The notes: generated by a model from the sequence alone, not told the origin. Counted from the first letter of the stretch, positions 1 to 6,240 are shown. The stretch: DNA of 7,605 nucleotides from Candidatus Methanogaster sp. UBA203 (GCA_002503595.1 DASC01000046.1:12096-19700), one strand, 5' to 3'. Translations and numbers: made by a program.

Positions 1-197
1 TCGTGGTTTTATATGTAGATATCCACACAATACTTGAGTAAGTACAGATCCATGACCCTCATCAATAGAGTGAGCATTGCAAGCAGAGATAGCGCCATAT
101 GGTGGTGCCATCCGGTCCAACCACGGACCTGGTAATCTGCGAAGACGCGGCAATCCCTTTTCCATCCTCGAATGCACGCTCTATCCAGTATCTGCTA

Positions 198-248
198 ATG
201 CCCTGCCCTGCGGGCAGTGGCATCGATGGATTGCTTCTGGCGATCCAT
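198..248. mobile_element. 51-bp twin-hairpin mini-element flanked by TA
   Basis: On the plus strand this insertion has two adjacent hairpins joined by CG. The first (198-223) pairs ATGCC with GGCAT and CTGCCC with GGGCAG around a 3-base loop, with one bulged T. The second (226-248) pairs ATGGAT with ATCCAT, and a few more pairs are possible inside its 11-base loop. TA sits on each side (196-197 and 249-250). Deleting the element plus one TA rejoins the transposase frame as MSCSRYWIERAF, the expected conserved sequence. No coding capacity. The mobile nature is inferred from the clean insertion and the apparent TA duplication. Confidence 0.7.
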
Positions 249-936
249 TACAGGACATCTGGGCAAATCGCTCTACGCCTGTATCAGGTGGAGCATTGGA
301 GAACTGATACTTTACAGACTCGTCTCCATCATCTATCCGAATGATCAGCCATATCTCATCCCCGGGAAGCTCATCAACCACCGGATACACACGAATACAC
401 GCGATATTCGACCATAGCTCCTTCCGTTCGGTGTCTCTAACGAAGACGTGACTCCATTCCGAAGCTTCCAGTTGATCCTTGAGCTTCCTCACCTCGATTG
501 GATCCGGTTCACCCTCAAGCACCTTCTCTTTCGTTGGAATGCGGCCACGACCTCCTCTTCGCTCTGCTATGCCTGTTTCTGGTTTATTCAACCAGACTCT
601 GGTGTTTACCGGTATATCTGCGATATAGATCATTCCTTCGGAGGAAATTTCATTCCGAAGCCACGGCTGCTCTCTGTAAAAGGAATCCATCCCGATCCAT
701 CCGAATGGAACATCATTATCCCTTGCACGAAGGATCATTTCCAATGCGAAGCTCTGGCTTATCGTCTTGAACACGACATCTTCCGGAACACCACACTTTT
801 CACGGCGTTCCCAATCCTCTGCCCAGTCATTTGGGAGGTAGATCGCCTCATCGATCAGAGTTCGGTAAGCTCCGTTCGCATATCCGAGAAATACACCGAC
901 CTGACAGTTCTCGACCTTTCCAAGACGGCCGCAATA

Positions 937-982
937 ACGCACATCAAACATTCAGATATTTGTGCGTCGACGCCTTCGGCGT
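937..982. mobile_element. 46-bp twin-hairpin mini-element flanked by TA
   Basis: On the plus strand two hairpins are joined by CG. The first (937-967) pairs ACGCACA with TGTGCGT around a 17-base loop; the second (970-982) pairs ACGCC with GGCGT around TTC. TA flanks both sides (935-936 and 983-984). The net 48-base insertion keeps the frame length but places TAA and TGA codons inside the transposase gene. Removing the element plus one TA restores VKRQYCGRLGKVENCQ, the expected family sequence. The sequence differs from the 198-248 element, but the layout is the same. Confidence 0.72.
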
Positions 983-1333
983 TACTGGCGTTTTACACCG
1001 GCAGACCCCGTCCCCTTCTTCACAAATCCTGATTCGTCTACATGAATGGAGCCATTGACAGGATCGCCGATTGATTCGGTCACATCTCTCTAATCTGATC
1101 GATCACCGGTCGCACGTCCCATGGAGACTCGGAGACCCGCATTCTGAAGCGACTGGTTGTTGCAGTCCGGAACGACTTTGGCGTACTCTGTCATGTTGCC
1201 ACGCTCTTGCTTGATAAATTTTCCTTGAATGTACTTAAACGACTGGGTAGCGGAGTTGCAGGTTTTGCTGCGGAAGTATGAGGTATATTTGTACTACTGT
1301 ATGCATGATAGATGAGTGTAGATTATGATGGGT

Positions 1334-3175
1334 TCAGGTCAAATCTGACAAAGTCAAGTTACGTATGCCGATCGGTTTTGGTTCGATGTTGCGCTCTTCG
1401 CAATAACCAGCAATCTCTTCTAAAAACAGTTCCCCATATTTCTCCAACTTGCTTTCACCAACGCCGATGATCGTCCGAAAGTCTGATCGACTTCGCGGGA
1501 AATATGTCGCCATCTCTATCAAACTTGAGTCATGGAAGATGATGTACGGCGGCATCCTGGCATCATCGGCAAGTTTCTTCCTCAAACTCCTTAAAATTTC
1601 AAATAAATCATGATCGAAACTCCCATCAACATCTTTTTGTATTAGTTTAACTTCTTCTTCTGGTTTTGTCAACAAAACCTCCTTCGTTCCGGATAAAATA
1701 CCACAACCAGCCTGAGTCAGTTTTATGATCGGGTATCTATCACCTTCCGACTTCAGATAACCAAGTTGAACGAGTTCCGTTGTAAAAGCCTGCCACTGCT
1801 TTTTTGAGTATTCCTTCCCAGCACCATGAGCGGCTACAGTATCGTGCCGATTGCGGATTATCTTTTGAATTCTCGAACCGCACAAAATACCAGCTATGTA
1901 ATTTATTCCAAATCTTTCGCCTATCTGGGAAACACACGACACGATCTTTTGAGCGATAATTGTTCCATCGATCGTTTCTTTTGGATCTAAGCAATTATCA
2001 CAATTGCCGCAATTCGTTTCATTGTATGTTTCGCCAAAATATTCCAATAAAATTTTCCTGCGGCAGGTTCCGCTCTCACAGAAAGTAACCATATCACGTA
2101 ATTTTTTATACGCGATTTGCTTTTCTGCTTCATCCTCTTTTTGCTCGATAAAATACGATATTTTTCCCATATCTGAACGACTAAAGAAGATAATACAATC
2201 ACTTTCTTCTCCGTCTCTTCCAGCCCTGCCCGTTTCCTGATAATACGTTTCAAGGTTCTTCGGTAGATCGTAATGGATCACAAAACGGACATTGGATTTA
2301 TCTATTCCCATCCCAAACGCTACTGTCGCCACAATTATCTCAACATTGTCTTTAATGAATCTATCCTGTGTTTCAGTCCTTAAATCAGATTTTAACCCTG
2401 CATGGTAAGGCAAAGCACGATGACCCTCTCTTTTAAGTTTGTTTGCCAGATCATCGGCAGATTTGCGGCTGTAACAATAAATTATCCCCGAATCATTCTT
2501 ACGACCCTCCAGATACTGAAGTAACTGATGGTATGCATTATCTTTTGGTTTAACCTGGTAAAATAGATTTTTTCGGTTAAAACTTGCCTTATAGGTCTTT
2601 GGATTGGACAGTTTTAGCTGTGTTGTGATATCCTCCTGCACTCGTGGTGTGGCGGTTGCGGTCAGCGCAACCAGAGGAACTTTTGGGAAATGTTCTTTAA
2701 GCACTTTCAACTGACGATATCCGGGTCTGAAATCATGTCCCCATTCGGAGATGCAATGGGCTTCGTCAATAGCGATCAAACTGACATTCAAACGCTTCAA
2801 AGCTGATAAGAAGTCAGGTATCATTAGTCTTTCCGGAGCCACGTACAGAATACTGATCATATTCTCTGCCAGGTCTAATTTTACATTTTGCATCTCATCA
2901 AAACTCATAGAACTATTGATATGGGCTGCGGCGATCCCATTCGCTTTCAAAGCGTCAACCTGATCCTTCATCAAGGCGATGAGTGGAGAGACAACAATCG
3001 TCACACCGTCGAGGAGAATGGCTGGTAATTGATAACACAGAGATTTGCCGCCACCCGTTGGCATCAGGACGAAGACATCTTTTTTCAGCAGAATATCCTG
3101 GATAATATCCTCCTGGAGCTGTAGAAATGTGGTGTAACCGAAATATTTTTGTAGCGCATGATATGCTGGCTCCAT
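1334..3175 (-). CDS. recQ: ATP-dependent DNA helicase RecQ
   Basis: RecQ is a 3'-to-5' superfamily 2 DNA helicase acting in recombination and fork repair. The full family layout is present. Numbering from the upstream GTG at 3283, these are MPTGGGKS (Walker A, 74-81), DEAH (173-176) followed by the aromatic-rich loop CISEWGHDFRP, TATAT (208-212), VATVAFGMGID (318-328), QETGRAGRDG (349-358), the zinc-binding cysteines C407, C425, C428 and C431, a winged-helix region at about 440-535, and a C-terminal HRDC domain at about 553-630. The start is placed at the ATG at 3175 because RecQ homology begins there (MEPAYHALQKYFGY), giving 613 residues, close to the family length. The frame stays open to the GTG at 3283, which would add 36 unmatched residues; neither start has a strong ribosome site. 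GC is well below that of dtdA and ccmF. Many archaea lack RecQ and rely on other helicases, so a transferred gene is likely (inference). The stop lies about 28 bases from the transposase remnant. Confidence 0.95.
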   Translation of the reverse strand: MEPAYHALQKYFGYTTFLQLQEDIIQDILLKKDVFVLMPTGGGKSLCYQLPAILLDGVTIVVSPLIALMKDQVDALKANGIAAAHINSSMSFDEMQNVKLDLAENMISILYVAPERLMIPDFLSALKRLNVSLIAIDEAHCISEWGHDFRPGYRQLKVLKEHFPKVPLVALTATATPRVQEDITTQLKLSNPKTYKASFNRKNLFYQVKPKDNAYHQLLQYLEGRKNDSGIIYCYSRKSADDLANKLKREGHRALPYHAGLKSDLRTETQDRFIKDNVEIIVATVAFGMGIDKSNVRFVIHYDLPKNLETYYQETGRAGRDGEESDCIIFFSRSDMGKISYFIEQKEDEAEKQIAYKKLRDMVTFCESGTCRRKILLEYFGETYNETNCGNCDNCLDPKETIDGTIIAQKIVSCVSQIGERFGINYIAGILCGSRIQKIIRNRHDTVAAHGAGKEYSKKQWQAFTTELVQLGYLKSEGDRYPIIKLTQAGCGILSGTKEVLLTKPEEEVKLIQKDVDGSFDHDLFEILRSLRKKLADDARMPPYIIFHDSSLIEMATYFPRSRSDFRTIIGVGESKLEKYGELFLEEIAGYCEERNIEPKPIGIRNLTLSDLT

Positions 3176-3330
3176 GTTAATTCCATTCTTCTCAAACTCG
3201 ACGTTGCTGTACCCGACTGTGTACATATCAATATGATTCAACGTCTTTCTTTGTTGCATTGTATTGTTAGATAATTTACCCACCCATTCGCTCTCAGCTA
3301 ATTTGCAATCGCATCCTTTTTATTATTTCA

Positions 3331-3340
3331 TTAAATAAAT
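3331..3340 (-). promoter_or_regulatory. Putative TATA box for recQ
   Basis: On the minus strand the sequence reads ATTTATTTAA inside a strongly AT-rich stretch (3315-3347). Start of transcription would fall near 3305-3310, about 25 bases ahead of the GTG at 3283 and about 130 ahead of the ATG at 3175. The gap between recQ and the small membrane gene upstream on the same strand is 89 bases from the GTG, so read-through from that gene is also possible. Confidence 0.4.
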
Positions 3341-3372
3341 ATTCAAATTGTGGATAAACTTTTCTTTGATGT

Positions 3373-3684
3373 TCAACCAGACCCATTCCCTCCGTAAACA
3401 CATTCATCTTTACATTTATCGACAAAAGAGAACTCGAAAAGATATTCACGAAATTTCACGATTGTTTCATCTTTATTCATATCTTCAAATTTATCGTAAA
3501 AATGAGTACATAACTCAACTTGCTTATTCTGTCTTGTTGCTTTTATTTGAGAATATGCAAAATAAATCCCTACAACACCCACTATAACACCTAAAAAAGC
3601 ACATACACAGAGTACCATGGTAAAAATCACGCCCCAGTCGATAATTCCAAGGAGATGAATTATCACTTCAAATTTCTCTATCAT
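3373..3684 (-). CDS. Small single-pass membrane protein, unknown function
   Basis: The product is about 103 residues and I do not recognise its function. One long hydrophobic segment (about residues 17-43, IDWGVIFTMVLCVCAFLGVIVGVVGIYFAY) is followed by a polar, charged region beginning SQIKATRQNKQVE and ending in a Cys-containing tail (DKCKDEC). A membrane helix followed by a soluble tail is typical of many small uncharacterised proteins of mobile or defence regions, but that is only resemblance. Two ATGs lie in tandem (3687 and 3684). The second is preferred because GAGGT at 3692-3696 sits 7 bases ahead of it and only 4 ahead of the first. The gene is AT-rich (about 30% GC in a sampled row) like the toxin-antitoxin genes and unlike dtdA and ccmF. 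It is upstream of recQ on the same strand and may be co-transcribed with it. Confidence 0.6.
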   Translation of the reverse strand: MIEKFEVIIHLLGIIDWGVIFTMVLCVCAFLGVIVGVVGIYFAYSQIKATRQNKQVELCTHFYDKFEDMNKDETIVKFREYLFEFSFVDKCKDECVYGGNGSG

Positions 3685-3786
3685 CATAGTACCTCAACTA
3701 CAGCACCGCGCAACCTATCAGCAAATGTACTTTTGTTCCAATCGCGACGGGGTTCCCGGTCACTCATACATCATAATCCGCACGCC

Positions 3787-3798
3787 ATATTATAGCAT
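3787..3798. promoter_or_regulatory. AT-rich TATA-like box, possibly bidirectional
   Basis: The sequence CATATTATAGCATAT (3786-3800) can act as a TATA box on either strand. On the minus strand it would start transcription near 3765, giving the small membrane protein gene a leader of about 80 bases. On the plus strand it would start near 3815, just ahead of a GTG at 3820. Nothing else in the sequence decides between them. Confidence 0.3.
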
Positions 3799-3819
3799 AT
3801 CTCCAAGAGCGGGGCGAAA

Positions 3820-3981
3820 GTGAACGTATCGCGCACACGAATCACGGGAGACACTAGGGCCAGCATCCTGCGACCTCCGCGGGAATTACTTCGAGATCGT
3901 GGAGAGGTAAACCGGGTTTCAGAATACGCGGGCATCCATCTGATGTGCAGAGGCGCTGTAGAGTACGCGGGAAAAGCGTGA
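3820..3981 (+). CDS. Doubtful 53-codon ORF in the dtdA upstream gap
   Basis: A GTG-initiated frame of 53 codons ends with TGA at 3979-3981. It is arginine-rich (begins VNVSRTRITGDTRASILRPP, ends EYAGKA) and has no recognised domain. In its favour are a TATA-like box about 25-30 bases upstream, which would make the message almost leaderless, and GC-rich third positions like dtdA. Against it are the GTG start, no clear ribosome site, short length and no match I recognise. It may equally be untranslated sequence. The rest of 3688-4099 holds no other gene I can support. Confidence 0.2.
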   Translation: MNVSRTRITGDTRASILRPPRELLRDRGEVNRVSEYAGIHLMCRGAVEYAGKA

Positions 3982-4021
3982 CCGCGAAAAAATCATGAGC
4001 AAGCCATATCAGAGAGTTATC

Positions 4022-4074
4022 GTGGCGGGCATTGCGGGTCTGGCACCATAAGGGGATTTATAATATCCCGCCAC
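4022..4074. repeat. Inverted repeat enclosing the dtdA promoter
   Basis: GTGGCGGG (4022-4029) and CCCGCCAC (4067-4074) are perfect 8-base inverted copies separated by 37 bases. The right copy lies just downstream of the dtdA TATA box and overlaps the smaller inverted repeat around it. It could be a pair of operator half-sites or the foot of a cruciform; the function is unknown. Confidence 0.45.
4053..4069 (+). promoter_or_regulatory. dtdA TATA box inside a small inverted repeat
   Basis: TTTATAATA (4057-4065) lies 35 bases or more ahead of the dtdA ATG, so transcription would start near 4086-4090 with a leader of about 10-14 bases. The box sits almost entirely in the loop of GGGAT-ttataat-ATCCC (4053-4069). 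A repressor bound there would block TBP, so autoregulation or repression is possible, though only the repeat itself is seen. Confidence 0.5.
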
Positions 4075-4099
4075 AACACTTTCGAGCAGGCACAAAACC

Positions 4100-4999
4100 A
4101 TGAACAGAAAAACCACGATAATATGTTCCGCGCCCGATCTGGCGAGCATGAACATCAAAGAAAACCTGCTTGCGATGCACGACTGGGAACGCGAGGGGGC
4201 CGTCTATGAGGCAGACCGGGTAAGGATCGTTGAGGTCGATAAACTCCACATCTTCTGCGATCACATCGATTCCGAACTGGAACGACGCGGGCTTCCGACG
4301 AACCTGATCATCTTTGCGTCCAAGCACAAGAGCGAAAGCAGCAAGCGATTATTCTCTGCCCATTTCACAGGAAATGTCGGCGATGCGAAATTCGGAGGGA
4401 ATCCCCGCGAACTTGCGCCTGTCGCGCCGCAGTTATTAAGGCCGGTTCTCCATTCGATGCGCGATCTTGCAGCGGATACTGATACTGGTTACGAGGTGTC
4501 CATGGAATCGACCCACCACGGCCCGACCGCGCTCTCTGTGCCATCGATCTACATCGAGATCGGCAGCACCGAAGCCGAATGGGTCGATCCGGATGCAGGC
4601 AGGATCGTTGCCAGCGCGATTCTGGACCTGGATCTGAATTTAGACATACATTCAGATTTGAATTTAGATTCAAATTCAAATCGTGATCCGGATGGAGAGG
4701 TGCGCACGTCCGGTTATCCGGTCGCTGTTGGCTTTGGCGGGGGTCATTATGCGCACAGGCAGACAAAGCTGATCTTCGAGACCGAGATCACATTCGGGCA
4801 CAACTTCCCGAAGTACCAACTGGACAATCTCGATGACGGACTGATCCGTGATGCACTTCTAAAATCGAACGCTGATTTCGCATACTTCGACCGGAAGTCG
4901 ATGAACGCTGCCCAGAGAAACCGCATCAGCGCGGTAATCGAGGATCTCGGGTACGAAGTCCTGCGCGAGCGCACGATAAGGGAGCAGTTCGGGCGGTGA
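4100..4999 (+). CDS. dtdA: Archaeal-type D-aminoacyl-tRNA deacylase
   Basis: This enzyme hydrolyses D-amino acids mischarged on tRNA (D-Tyr and others), protecting translation. It is the archaeal/plant DTD2 type, a zinc-dependent fold unrelated to bacterial Dtd. Family motifs appear in order: IIFASKHKSES (70-80), SAHFTGN (86-92), MESTHHGPTALSVPSIYIEIGSTEAEW (135-161) and GFGGGHYA (211-218), the His residues of which are the likely metal or catalytic ligands. The C-terminal part (YFDRKSMN, about 262-269) also fits. The ATG at 4100 is supported by the TATA box at about 4057 and a short leader with no ribosome site. Length is 299 residues; the excess over the usual 270-280 is an Asp/Leu/Asn-rich insertion at about 176-205, between the helix after STEAEW and the GFGGGHYA strand, built from a 24-base tandem repeat. 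The frame is intact and the core motifs are unharmed, so the enzyme is probably active. It converges on a tRNA-Leu gene 20 bases downstream. Confidence 0.95.
   Translation: MNRKTTIICSAPDLASMNIKENLLAMHDWEREGAVYEADRVRIVEVDKLHIFCDHIDSELERRGLPTNLIIFASKHKSESSKRLFSAHFTGNVGDAKFGGNPRELAPVAPQLLRPVLHSMRDLAADTDTGYEVSMESTHHGPTALSVPSIYIEIGSTEAEWVDPDAGRIVASAILDLDLNLDIHSDLNLDSNSNRDPDGEVRTSGYPVAVGFGGGHYAHRQTKLIFETEITFGHNFPKYQLDNLDDGLIRDALLKSNADFAYFDRKSMNAAQRNRISAVIEDLGYEVLRERTIREQFGR
4631..4678 (+). repeat. Two 24-bp in-frame tandem repeats within dtdA
   Basis: Units 4631-4654 and 4655-4678 match at 19 of 24 positions and encode DLNLDIHS and DLNLDSNS. They are far more AT-rich than the gene around them. Each unit also makes inverted repeats: ATCTGAAT (4632-4639) with ATTCAGAT (4650-4657), and ATTTGAAT (4656-4663) with ATTCAAAT (4668-4675). 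The length is a multiple of three, so the reading frame survives. Confidence 0.75.
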
Positions 5000-5019
5000 C
5001 GGTCGGCAGGGGATAAGAA

Positions 5020-5104
5020 TGCGGGGGAAGGGATTCGAACCCTCGAATGTCTTCACAACAGGAGCTTAAATCCTGCGCCGTTGACCTGGCTTGGCAACCC
5101 CCGC
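5020..5104 (-). tRNA. tRNA-Leu(UAA)
   Basis: Reading the minus strand gives a class II tRNA. The acceptor stem GCGGGGG pairs with CCCCCGC, followed by discriminator A (5020). There is a GCC/GGC D-stem, an anticodon stem CAGGA/TCCTG with loop TTTAAGC (anticodon UAA, plus positions 5066-5068), a long variable arm (UGU/ACA), and a T arm GAGGG-TTCGAAT-CCCTT with one G-U pair. The 3' CCA is not encoded and no intron is present. A possible AT-rich box (5112-5121) lies rather close to the mature 5' end, so the promoter is uncertain. The gene is 47 bases downstream of ccmF on the same strand. Confidence 0.95.
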
Positions 5105-5151
5105 AGAGGTGTGATTATAGTAGTAGCCATCATCATCAAAGAATCTTTTGA

Positions 5152-6240
5152 TTACAGAGATCGGGGCTGCGCAACACCAGACTCCATCCTGTATCTGCGC
5201 TGCAACACATAAACAGACACCAGAAACAGTCCAGCCAGAAACACGCCGATGATCTGCGCCTCAACCGATGTTGCAAACCCGTGCTGGGATGCCCACAAGC
5301 CGCTCCGCGTGACAAAGGTTGCGAATATTACGAGTATGAACGAGAGCATTGCAAGCGCGGGCGCAAGCAGTCCGTATTCATGGTTCCGCTTCATCCGAAA
5401 CTGCGTATGCAGATACGCGGTCAGGACAACCCACGGGATGAGCGAAGACGTCTCCACAGGGTCCCAACCCCAGTACCATGCACCCCATCCGAGAACCTCG
5501 TAAGCCCAGAACCCGCCGATGCCGATGCCGAGCGTCATGAAGAGCCACGTAATCCTGCTCCATGGCTCAATGATCTTCATCCACCGCCGGTCACTGGTCA
5601 GGAGATAGCCAGCAGCAGCACCGAACGGTATCACCGCGGCAGCGTATCCGAAGAAGACCACCGGCGGGTGGATCACCATCCACGGGTTGCGGAGCAGCGG
5701 GTTCATGCCCTGCGCATGGTAACTCTCGATCACCGAGTAGGGGGCTGCAAAGATGTCAGTATTCGTTGAAAGAAGGTGCCATGTCTGGTTATCGATCCCA
5801 TAGATAAGCGCAAACGGGCTTCTGATGGCAAGCAGTAGAAGGAAGAACGCCGCCACAAAAAGACCTGTGATCCTCACGATCTCGCTGATCCGATCATCAG
5901 CACGCATCCGCACCAGTGCCACGCACACAAGCGTAAACCACGCCCAGATAAAGAGCGAACCCTCCTGTCCAGCCCAGAATGCGGATACCTTGTAGAGCAG
6001 CGGGAAGGTCTCGCAGGAAAACCGATACACGTACAGGTAGTACGCCCTGACCTCCAGCAGATAGTACATGAGCAGCATAGTGGCAAGAGTGCACGTAACA
6101 AGACTTATCATCTCGAATCTCCGGGATGCAATGCGCATATTGGGGTTCCTGCTGAAATAATACCATGTCCCATAGATCACAGCGCCGAGGCAGCTTGCAA
6201 ATGAGATCCAGATCAGTAGCATTCCGATGTTCAGTGGCAT
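5152..6240 (-). CDS. ccmF: CcmF/CcsA-family cytochrome c assembly protein, short form
   Basis: This is an integral membrane haem-handling protein of cytochrome c maturation (System I, CcmF branch of the CcmF/CcsA family). Diagnostic stretches are AGQEGSLFIWAW (90-101), NPLLRNPWMVIHPPVVFFGYA (180-200), the haem-binding WWD domain WGAWYWGWDPVE (252-263) and TFVTRSGLWASQHGFA (308-323). Aligned by eye to Escherichia coli CcmF, H191 and H320 match the two external haem-ligand histidines flanking the WWD domain, and H278 matches the first transmembrane histidine (H261). Full CcmF is about 650 residues. This protein stops at 362 and lacks the C-terminal half with the second transmembrane histidine (E. 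coli H491). Nothing resembling that half lies in the 47 bases before the tRNA or elsewhere in the window. It is probably a split CcmF with its partner elsewhere, or a minimal CcsA-like form. About ten hydrophobic segments are visible. The start ATG at 6240 is preceded by GGAC and a TATA-like box near 6271-6282. Confidence 0.9.
   Translation of the reverse strand: MPLNIGMLLIWISFASCLGAVIYGTWYYFSRNPNMRIASRRFEMISLVTCTLATMLLMYYLLEVRAYYLYVYRFSCETFPLLYKVSAFWAGQEGSLFIWAWFTLVCVALVRMRADDRISEIVRITGLFVAAFFLLLLAIRSPFALIYGIDNQTWHLLSTNTDIFAAPYSVIESYHAQGMNPLLRNPWMVIHPPVVFFGYAAAVIPFGAAAGYLLTSDRRWMKIIEPWSRITWLFMTLGIGIGGFWAYEVLGWGAWYWGWDPVETSSLIPWVVLTAYLHTQFRMKRNHEYGLLAPALAMLSFILVIFATFVTRSGLWASQHGFATSVEAQIIGVFLAGLFLVSVYVLQRRYRMESGVAQPRSL

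Larger units (their letters stand above)
9..1306 (-). pseudogene. Decayed IS701-like DDE transposase gene
   Basis: This is a remnant of a cut-and-paste transposase of the IS701-like DDE group. Reading the minus strand across several frames recovers the whole protein. It runs from an N-terminal SYFRSKT and YIQGKFIKQERGNM stretch, through SESPWD, VDESGFVKKG (first catalytic D at 1036-1038) and YCGRLGKVENCQVGVFLGYANGAY, to WIGMDSFYREQPWLR (second D at 685-687), YWIERAFEDGKG (E near 167-181) and ADYQVRGWTGWHHHMAL, with a stop at 9-11. Lesions are a likely frameshift just after the ATG at 1306, an extra base near 1143, a lost base near 1083, a 48-base insertion with in-frame stops (937-984), a 53-base insertion (198-250) and a lost base near 150. 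Without the two insertions about 399 codons remain, a normal family length. The longest intact piece (about 181-951) lacks both the first D and the last E, so it cannot be active. Terminal inverted repeats were not found; the distal end may lie outside the window. Confidence 0.88.

Noticed and set aside
448..1032. Plus-strand open frame of 194 codons opposite the transposase remnant
   Set aside because: The minus strand over the same interval gives clear IS701-like motifs; the plus frame has none and crosses a mini-element.
3995..4051. An 18-codon ORF (MSKPYQRVIVAGIAGLAP) just before the dtdA promoter
   Set aside because: Too short, no ribosome site and no promoter of its own; it overlaps an inverted repeat arm.
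4632..4675. dtdA repeat region as a third twin-hairpin mini-element
   Set aside because: Two adjacent hairpins are present, but there is no CG joint or matching TA flanks, and the tandem 24-base repeat explains the inverted repeats.
4365..4766. Minus-strand open frame of 133 codons
   Set aside because: It is antisense to dtdA, whose motifs are unmistakable, and its low-complexity part is only the reverse reading of the tandem repeat.
5281..5769. Plus-strand open frame of 162 codons
   Set aside because: It lies antisense to ccmF in GC-rich DNA, where long chance frames are common, and has no recognisable content.
5152..6240. CcmF homolog as a frameshifted full-length gene
   Set aside because: Only 47 bases separate its stop from the tRNA, and they do not encode any continuation of the family in another frame.
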